Below are positions 5,035 through 5,083 of a stretch of 5,083 bases of DNA, in pieces (the stretch's first letter is position 1; every line of letters begins with the position of its first letter). The position numbers and the translations under genes are program-made. The stretch covers positions 1-5,083 of the forward strand of contig JAKSHV010000096.1 in NCBI GenBank assembly GCA_024399225.1. Direction: 5' to 3'. The notes beneath the pieces were generated by a model. It had not been told where the DNA came from. It did not search any database and worked only from the letters and a program-made list of their open reading frames with translations. The stretch is from an archaeon (GTDB taxonomy: Archaea; Thermoplasmatota; Thermoplasmata; Methanomassiliicoccales; Methanomethylophilaceae).

Positions 5035-5083
5035 GCACCTGTGGTCCAGCTGGTTATGACTCAAGCCTTCCAAGCTTGCTACT
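5035..5083 (+). tRNA. tRNA-Gly (anticodon UCC), 3' end cut by window
   Basis: The 5' part of a tRNA folds as follows: acceptor strand GCACCTG (5035-5041), T8-G9, D-stem GTCC (5044-5047) against GAC (5058-5060) with a loop containing GG, anticodon stem CAAGC (5062-5066) with GCTTG (5074-5078), and loop CTTCCAA (5067-5073). The loop has T33 before anticodon TCC (5069-5071) and A37 after, reading GGA glycine codons. The T-arm and the acceptor 3' strand lie outside the window, so the acceptor pairing cannot be checked. No intron is seen at the usual position after base 37. Confidence 0.88.

Noticed and set aside
1..5083. CRISPR array, insertion sequence, integrase or defence genes
   Set aside because: No regularly spaced repeats, transposase, terminal repeats or nuclease motifs are visible; the tRNA end, a common integration site, lies outside the window.

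Overview
The window reads as a piece of an archaeal chromosome, most plausibly from a methanogen. A TATA-like element sits at archaeal spacing upstream of a tRNA gene, the operon is a tightly packed cobalt-uptake cbiMNQOO, and both ATPases carry the LSYGQ form of the ABC signature that I associate with archaeal CbiO proteins. Methanogens depend on corrinoid enzymes, so dedicated cobalt import fits. A relative of Methanomassiliicoccales is my guess; it is an inference from gene content and style and cannot be proved here.

Layout, left to right. Bases 1-653 (+) hold an aquaporin that lacks only its first few codons and has the full selectivity-filter pattern of the water channel AqpZ. It ends at a strong UUCG-capped hairpin with a T-tract (670-700), which lies between two convergent transcription units. 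Bases 712-4706 are a single minus-strand operon, transcribed right to left: cbiM (4706-4074), cbiN (4071-3787), cbiQ (3763-2945), cbiO1 (2948-1833), cbiO2 (1833-712). Junctions are overlaps or gaps of at most 23 bases. Bases 4707-5034 are an AT-rich divergent intergenic region with putative TATA boxes, a palindrome, a leader hairpin and an orphan ribosome-binding site. A tRNA-Gly(UCC) gene starts at 5035 (+) and runs off the window.

How the genes work together: CbiM (metal-binding core with the N-terminal Met-His), CbiN (small two-helix partner), CbiQ (EcfT-type coupling membrane protein) and two CbiO ATPases would form an ECF-type Co2+ importer feeding cobalamin or F430-era corrinoid metabolism. 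Two intact, distinct ATPases suggest a heterodimeric motor. Both carry the same unrecognised C-terminal extension.

The points most worth a second look are: cbiO1 has no ATG, GTG or TTG that can start a full-length protein and appears to start at CTG within a CTGA overlap; cbiN starts at TTG; both CbiO proteins share a C-terminal domain I cannot name; the cbiM leader has a near-perfect hairpin just upstream of the ribosome-binding site; and a bulged 11-bp palindrome lies further upstream. I saw no mobile element, CRISPR array or defence system.
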